A DNA stretch of 64,000 nucleotides from Microbacteriaceae bacterium VKM Ac-2854 (GTDB lineage: Bacteria; Actinomycetota; Actinomycetes; Actinomycetales; Microbacteriaceae), in the NCBI GenBank assembly GCA_013205085.1, contig JABMLH010000001.1, positions 62,001-126,000 of the forward strand, in the 5' to 3' direction. The notes beneath the pieces are model-generated. The model was not told where the DNA came from, made no database searches, and worked only from the letters and a program-made list of their open reading frames with translations. Both the position numbers and the translations under genes were made by a program. Positions 59,939 through 64,000 of this stretch are shown in pieces; the first letter of the stretch is position 1, and every line of letters starts with the position of its first letter.

Positions 59939-60816
59939 GGGGTCGGCGAGCCGCCGTTCACGTTCAGCGTCTCTCCCACGACGTAGCTCGACTCCGGCGA
60001 GGCGAGGAAGACGTACGCCGGCGCGAGCTCGGCGGGCTGGCCCCAGCGGCCGAGCGGCGTCTGCGAGCCGACCTCGGGCAGCGACTCGGGCGGCTGGCCG
60101 CCCGCGGTCTGCAGCGGCGTCCAGATCGGACCGGGTGCGACCACGTTCACGCGGATGCCCTTCGGCGCCAACTGCTGCGCGAGCGCCTTCGAGATGGTGT
60201 TGATCGCGGCCTTGGTGGTGGCGTAGTCGACCAGGTTCTCGGAGGGCGCGTAGGCCTGGATCGACGAGGTGTTGATGATCGTCGAACCCGGCTGCAGGTG
60301 CGGCAGCGCCGCCTTGGTGATCCAGAATAGCGCGTAGACGTTGGTCTTGAAGGTCTCGTCGAACTGCTCGTCCGTGAGCTCGAGCAGATCCTCGACGTGC
60401 TGCTGCTTGCCGGCGTTGTTCACCAGGATGTCGATGCCGCCGAGCGCCGCGACGGTCTTCTCGACGAGGTCCTTCGCGAGCGCCGAGTCGGTGATGTCGC
60501 CGGGCAGGGCGAGCGCGGTGCGGCCCTCCGCCTCGATCAGGCCGATGATGCGCTGGGCGTCCGACTCCTCCTCGGGGAGGTAGGAGATCGCGACGTCGGC
60601 ACCCTCGCGGGCGAAGGCGATCGCGGTGGCCGCTCCGATGCCGGAGTCGCCGCCGGTCACGAGCGCGCGGCGGCCGGTGAGCTTGCCGGAGCCGACGTAC
60701 GACTCCTCACCGAGGTCGGCCTTGTCCTTCAGCTTCGAGTCGAGCCCGGCGCCCTCTTGGTACTGCGCCTCGGTGTCGATGTCGGAATAGAGCTTGCTGG
60801 GGTCTACCAGAGTCAT
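59935..60816 (-). CDS. SDR-family oxidoreductase, general-stress type (YhdG/GSP39-like)
   Basis: The 293-residue protein starts with a 45-residue extension (KLYSDIDTEAQYQEGAGLDS) seen in the glucose dehydrogenase-like stress SDR family, then TGGDSGIGAA nucleotide motif, NNAGKQQ, catalytic Ser in NTSSIQAYAP, YATTK, and PGPIWTPLQT. It reduces an aldehyde or ketone with NADPH. AGAGGA lies seven bases before the ATG. It precedes GH15 with an ATGA overlap, and Dps starts upstream in the same direction. Confidence 0.9.
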   Translation of the reverse strand: MTLVDPSKLYSDIDTEAQYQEGAGLDSKLKDKADLGEESYVGSGKLTGRRALVTGGDSGIGAATAIAFAREGADVAISYLPEEESDAQRIIGLIEAEGRTALALPGDITDSALAKDLVEKTVAALGGIDILVNNAGKQQHVEDLLELTDEQFDETFKTNVYALFWITKAALPHLQPGSTIINTSSIQAYAPSENLVDYATTKAAINTISKALAQQLAPKGIRVNVVAPGPIWTPLQTAGGQPPESLPEVGSQTPLGRWGQPAELAPAYVFLASPESSYVVGETLNVNGGSPTP

Positions 60817-60826
60817 GCGGTGTCCT

Positions 60827-61369
60827 CTACTTCTTGGCGGTACGCCGGTTCTCGGCGCTGACCATCCAGGCGTACTGCTCGAGCTTCGCGATGATCGCGT
60901 GCAGGATGTCGGCGCTGGTCGGGTCCTCCTCGTCCACCTCGTCGTGCACCTCGCGCATGGCGGCGACGGTGTTCTCGAGGCGGATGGTGATCAGGTCGAC
61001 CGTCTCGGCGGTGTCGATCTCGCCGTGCGGGTATTCGGGCAGCGTGGTGGAGGCGGCCACGGTGTCGCTGCGGCCGTCCGGGACGCCGTGCAGGGCGCGC
61101 ATCCGCTCGGCGATCTCGTCGCTGAACTCGCGGGCGGCGTCGATGATCTCGTCGAGCTGCAGGTGCAGGTCGCGGAAGTTCTTGCCGACGACGTTCCAGT
61201 GCGCCTGCTTGCCCTGCAGGTGCAGCTCGATGAGGTCGACGAGCACCTTCTGCAGGTCATCCAGCAGCGTCTTCGAGGCGGTGAAGCCCTTCTCGGCGTT
61301 CTGGCGGCGGGAGGTCTTGGCGCCGGCGCCGGCGGGGGCCTTGCTCGGGCGTTCCAGGGTGGTGGTCAT
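60827..61369 (-). CDS. Dps-family ferritin-like DNA protection protein
   Basis: The 180-residue protein begins with a Lys/Arg-rich tail (RPSKAPAGAGAKTSRRQNAE) that could bind DNA, then the Dps four-helix domain with KQAHWNVVGKNFRDLHLQLD and EFSDEIAERMRALHG holding the His/Asp/Glu ferroxidase site. It oxidises ferrous iron with peroxide and stores it in a 12-mer. An AGGAAGG site precedes the ATG. It heads a minus-strand group with the stress SDR and GH15, 10 bases upstream of the SDR stop-to-start gap. Confidence 0.93.
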   Translation of the reverse strand: MTTTLERPSKAPAGAGAKTSRRQNAEKGFTASKTLLDDLQKVLVDLIELHLQGKQAHWNVVGKNFRDLHLQLDEIIDAAREFSDEIAERMRALHGVPDGRSDTVAASTTLPEYPHGEIDTAETVDLITIRLENTVAAMREVHDEVDEEDPTSADILHAIIAKLEQYAWMVSAENRRTAKK

Positions 61370-61393
61370 GATTCGTTCCCTTCCTGGGGATTC

Positions 61394-62194
61394 TTAGATG
61401 GTGGCGACGGAGCCGGAGTCGACCCGGTAGTTCGAGCCGTTCACGAACGAGGCGAGATCGGAGCAGAGGAAGGCGATCACCGCGGCGACCTCCTTGGGCT
61501 CGCCCCGGCGCTTGAGCTCCATGTACGGGCGCTCCTCATCGAGGAACGACTCGATCGCCTCGTCGGTCGAGGTGCCGAGCTTCTTCGCGCGCTTCTGCAT
61601 CATCGCGTCGGTCATCGGCGTGTGGATGAAGGCGGGCGAGACCGCGTTCACGAGCAGTCCCTCCTTCGCGTACGAGCGCGAGAGACCTTTGGCCAGGGCC
61701 AGGATGCCGGCCTTCGCCGCGCAGTACGGCAGCTCGTCGTCGTAGGGCTGCACCGCGTCCTCGGAGGCGAGGAAGACGAGCCGGCCCCAGCCGCCCGAGC
61801 GCAGATCCGGCAGGAACTCGCGCACGAGGCGGACCGGGCCGAAGAGGTCGACCTCGATCGTGTTCGTCCAGCCCTCGTCGTCGATCTCGTGGAACAGGCC
61901 CTGCGCGCCGGTGATGCCGGCGGACTGCACGAGGATGTCGATCGCGCCGACCGCCTCCGTCGTCTTGCGATGCAGCTCGGCGAGTTCGTCGGGCTTCGTG
62001 ACGTCGGCGGCGAAGGCGTAGAGCTGGCCTTCCGGGGCCTCGAGCTTCTTGGCGGCTTCGTCGAGCGACTCCTGGTCCTGGTCCGAGATGACGACGACGG
62101 CGTGCTCGTCGAGCAGCAGCCGCGCGGTCTCCCAACCGATTCCGGAATCGGCTCCGGTGATGAGTGCTGTACGTCCGGTGAGTCCGAGATCCAT
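61394..62194 (-). CDS. SDR-family oxidoreductase
   Basis: The 266-residue protein has TGADSGIGWETARLLL at residue 12, then VQSAGITGA, catalytic Ser in FLASEDAVQP, PYCAAKAG and NAVSPAFIHTPMTD. This classical SDR reduces or oxidises small carbonyl compounds with NAD(P). Its ATG at 62194 lies seven bases behind a TAGACC box with no ribosome site. It is separated from Dps by 24 bases and probably belongs to the same stress-linked group. The upstream frame is not used. Confidence 0.9.
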   Translation of the reverse strand: MDLGLTGRTALITGADSGIGWETARLLLDEHAVVVISDQDQESLDEAAKKLEAPEGQLYAFAADVTKPDELAELHRKTTEAVGAIDILVQSAGITGAQGLFHEIDDEGWTNTIEVDLFGPVRLVREFLPDLRSGGWGRLVFLASEDAVQPYDDELPYCAAKAGILALAKGLSRSYAKEGLLVNAVSPAFIHTPMTDAMMQKRAKKLGTSTDEAIESFLDEERPYMELKRRGEPKEVAAVIAFLCSDLASFVNGSNYRVDSGSVATI

Positions 62195-62201
62195 ATGTTC
62201 T

Positions 62202-62207
62202 GGTCTA
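62202..62207 (-). promoter_or_regulatory. Candidate -10 box of a leaderless transcript
   Basis: On the minus strand TAGACC lies seven bases before the ATG at 62194. Confidence 0.35.
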
Positions 62208-62226
62208 CGCCTGGAAGTGAAGTGCC

Positions 62227-63075
62227 TCAACTGGGTTGCGCGAAGGTGCCGACTGGCCTACCTCGCGCACGCGTGGATAGGGCGTAGAGGCTGCCCGACT
62301 CTGGATGTTCGCCGAGTTGTTCCTCCGTGAGGTTCTCGCGGGCGGTGCCGATGAAGAGAGTGCCCAGGTCGTCGCCGCCGAACGCGACGCCGGTGACGTT
62401 CGGGGCGGGGATCTCGATCACCTCGTCGACCTCGCCGTCAGGCGTCCAGCGGATGACGGTGCCCTCGCCGTAACAGCCGTTCCAGAAGTAGCCGTCGGTG
62501 TCGAGCGCGAGACCGTCGGAGGCATGGCCCACGAGGAACGGCTCCGGCTCGCCGATCGCGTCGTCGGGTCCGTAGTCGAGCCGGAAGACGGTGCTGACGC
62601 TGGTGTCGGTGACGTACATGATGCTGCCGTCGTCGGACCACTCGAAGCCGTTCGCGACGCCGAAGCCGCCGAGCAGCGTCTCCAGCCGGCCGTCGGCGCT
62701 GACGCGGTAGAGCGCGCCGTCCGGTTCGCCGGTGGTGACGTTCATCGAGCCGACGACGAAGCGGCCGAACGGATCGACCTTGCCCTCGTTCAGCCGGATG
62801 CCGGCGTGCGCGTGCTCGATGACCGCGAGGGTGCGCGTCTGCGTCCCCTCCGCATCCAGCAGCACCACGCGGTCGCGCAGCGCCGCGACGAAACCGCCCC
62901 CCTCTGCCGGCTGCACCGCGCTGAGCGGAGGCGGCAGCCGCACCACCTCGTCACTCGCGCTGTCGTGCAGCGTACCCGCTGAGATGTCGACCCAGCGCAG
63001 GCTGCCGGTCCGCTCATCCCAGAACGGACTCTCGATCAGGATCGCGCGCTCGGCGCGGAACACGGTGGGCTGCAT
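62227..63075 (-). CDS. SMP-30/gluconolactonase-family protein
   Basis: The 282-residue six-bladed propeller has the metal/lactone site residues: Glu in IESPFWDERTGSLRWVDIS, Asn in RLNEGKVDPFGRFVVGSMN, and Asn/Asp in VANGFEWSDDGSIMYVTDTS and ASDGLALDTDGYFWNGCYGE. It hydrolyses a sugar lactone, using a divalent cation. The start is at 63075, within AGCCCACC context; frames upstream run into the repeat array. Its end lies 32 bases upstream of the following SDR start. Confidence 0.9.
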   Translation of the reverse strand: MQPTVFRAERAILIESPFWDERTGSLRWVDISAGTLHDSASDEVVRLPPPLSAVQPAEGGGFVAALRDRVVLLDAEGTQTRTLAVIEHAHAGIRLNEGKVDPFGRFVVGSMNVTTGEPDGALYRVSADGRLETLLGGFGVANGFEWSDDGSIMYVTDTSVSTVFRLDYGPDDAIGEPEPFLVGHASDGLALDTDGYFWNGCYGEGTVIRWTPDGEVDEVIEIPAPNVTGVAFGGDDLGTLFIGTARENLTEEQLGEHPESGSLYALSTRARGRPVGTFAQPS

Positions 63076-63125
63076 CCGTCCACCGTGCGCGCGTGATGGC
63101 GCGCCGCGATAGGGGTTGCGCCCAC

Positions 63126-63263
63126 CGCTGGTTGAGCTTGCCGGGCCCTCTGCTGGTTGAGCTTGCCGAAACCTGCGCTGGTTGAGCGTGCCGAGTCCTC
63201 TGCTGGTTGAGCTTGCCGAAACCACCCTTTCAGCACGGGTGGTTTCGGCAGGCTCAACCGGCG
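63126..63263. repeat. GGTTGAGCTTGCC array, copy 4, with hairpin
   Basis: Four CTGGTTGAGC(T/G)TGCC units face an inverted GGGTGGTTTCGGCAGGCTC unit. The last pair makes a strong hairpin at about 63202-63263, downstream of the flavodoxin operon on the minus strand. Confidence 0.9.
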
Positions 63264-63301
63264 GGGTGAGACCTCATCCGGCGGGGGTTACGGCAACCCC
63301 C

Positions 63302-63748
63302 TCAGCCCTCGATCACGGAGGTGTCGAGGTTCTCCAGCCACTCGAAGGCCGCGTCGTTCGGGGCGGAGCCGTCGGCGGAGTCGTGCCGGCCGTACGCGCC
63401 GACGCGGCGGGCGCCGAGGCTGGTCAGCTTCTCGCTGATGATCTCGCTGCCGCGGCTGTGCGTCTTGTAGCTCGAGTCGCCGAGCCCGAACACCGCGTAC
63501 TCGATGCCCGTGAGGTCGGGCTTCTCGGCGTCGAGCGCGTCGTAGAACGGCTGCGCCCCCTGCGGCAGGTCGCCGTCGCCGTGCGTCGAGCAGACCACGA
63601 TGTAGAAGTCGGATGCGGCCAGATCGGCCGGCGCGAAGGTGCTCATGTCCTCCACCACCACGTCGCCCTCGAGGGCGTCGGCGAGGTCGTCGGCGACGAG
63701 TTCGGCGTTGCCGGATTCGGTGCCGAAGAGGATGACGGTGCGGCTCAT
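63302..63748 (-). CDS. Flavodoxin-like protein
   Basis: The 148-residue protein has the FMN phosphate loop FGTESGNAELVADDLA at residues 8-23, then VVCSTHGDGDLPQGAQPFYD and FGLGDSSYKTHSRGSEIISE, the flavin-binding loops of short flavodoxins or CysJ/P450-reductase FMN domains. It carries electrons in the cytoplasm. The AAGGAG site before 63748 fixes the start. It overlaps by four bases with the ferredoxin-NADP reductase gene upstream, its likely electron donor. Confidence 0.9.
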   Translation of the reverse strand: MSRTVILFGTESGNAELVADDLADALEGDVVVEDMSTFAPADLAASDFYIVVCSTHGDGDLPQGAQPFYDALDAEKPDLTGIEYAVFGLGDSSYKTHSRGSEIISEKLTSLGARRVGAYGRHDSADGSAPNDAAFEWLENLDTSVIEG

Positions 63749-64000
63749 CGGAGCTCCTTGCTGTCGAAAGGTTCGAGGGACGAGTATCCGGGCTTGCCGG
63801 TAGGGAGGGCGCCGGACTCGACGGCCGCGGCGATCGCATCCGCGACCAGCCGGGCATCCGCCCGGTTCTCGGGGATGCTGCCGCGCGGGCCGCGGCGCAG
63901 CCAACCCACGCAGTAGAGGCCGTCGTCGAGCAGGCCGGTGGTCAACTCGGCGGCGACGGATTCGTGGTCGCTGCGGCGCAGGGCGGCGCTCGCCGCCTCG
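63745..64000 (-). CDS. C-terminal part of a ferredoxin/flavodoxin-NADP reductase (FprA-like)
   Basis: The minus-strand frame is open to the window edge. Visible residues include LYCVGWLRRGPRGSIPENRADARLV, shortened here as VGWLRRGPRGSIPENRADA: the FAD/NADP-dependent adrenodoxin reductase-type C-terminus, where W-x-x-RGP contacts flavin. The rest (about three quarters of the gene) lies beyond position 64000. It would pass electrons from NADPH to the flavodoxin encoded four bases on (overlap), forming a two-protein electron chain. Confidence 0.8.
   Translation of the reverse strand, partial: EAASAALRRSDHESVAAELTTGLLDDGLYCVGWLRRGPRGSIPENRADARLVADAIAAAVESGALPTGKPGYSSLEPFDSKELR

Overview
This window looks like chromosomal DNA from a high-GC actinobacterium, most probably a member of the Microbacteriaceae. 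The signs are strong G/C third-position bias, many ATGA and GTGA overlaps inside operons, many genes that appear to be leaderless (a TANNNT-like box 6-7 bases before the start codon), and intergenic arrays built on CGCTGGTTGAGCTTGCC units. No rRNA, tRNA, CRISPR array, transposase or prophage was seen.

Layout. (1) 1-17,011: a catabolic and transport block with three NtaA/SnaA/DszA-type flavin monooxygenases, a complete peptide/nickel-type ABC importer (two ATPases, two permeases, one lipoprotein) and three MFS exporters, interrupted by a divergent dehydrogenase and a beta-propeller gene. It suggests uptake and oxidative cleavage of a small organic compound whose identity is unknown. (2) 17,033-26,565: a LuxR-type STAND regulator, two microproteins, a decayed gene, purA, a HigBA-like toxin-antitoxin pair with twin operators, and a two-component system next to a DUF2306-like gene. 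(3) 26,897-33,700: a membrane protein with a duplicated ectodomain, a MacB-like ABC pair, GNAT and EamA genes, and chorismate mutase. (4) 33,943-39,673: an MMPL/RND transporter carrying a C-terminal P-loop domain, its YhgE/Pip partner, and a divergent TetR gene with three evenly phased operators. (5) 39,717-48,665: a small HD hydrolase, a DUF5996 protein, a BCCT transporter, an ECF importer (S, T and double ATPase) sharing an IdeR/DtxR-like box with a hydrolase, an acetyltransferase and a cyclophilin lipoprotein. (6) 48,881-58,014: a Tm-1-like two-gene operon (UPF0261 plus TIM barrel) divergent from a MocR-type regulator and a carbohydrate ABC, dehydrogenase, cupin and epimerase operon. (7) 58,139-64,000: a stress and carbon group (GH15, two SDRs, Dps, SMP-30) and a flavodoxin/ferredoxin reductase pair.

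The most unusual features are the intergenic sequences and a few fusions. Four palindromes of 116-136 bp share a core near AGATCCGCGGA but have different terminal arms. Several other hairpin families occur twice. The MMPL P-loop fusion with its phased operators, and the iron box in front of an ECF transporter, are the best leads for new biology. All functions are inferred from reading the sequence; no database search was run.
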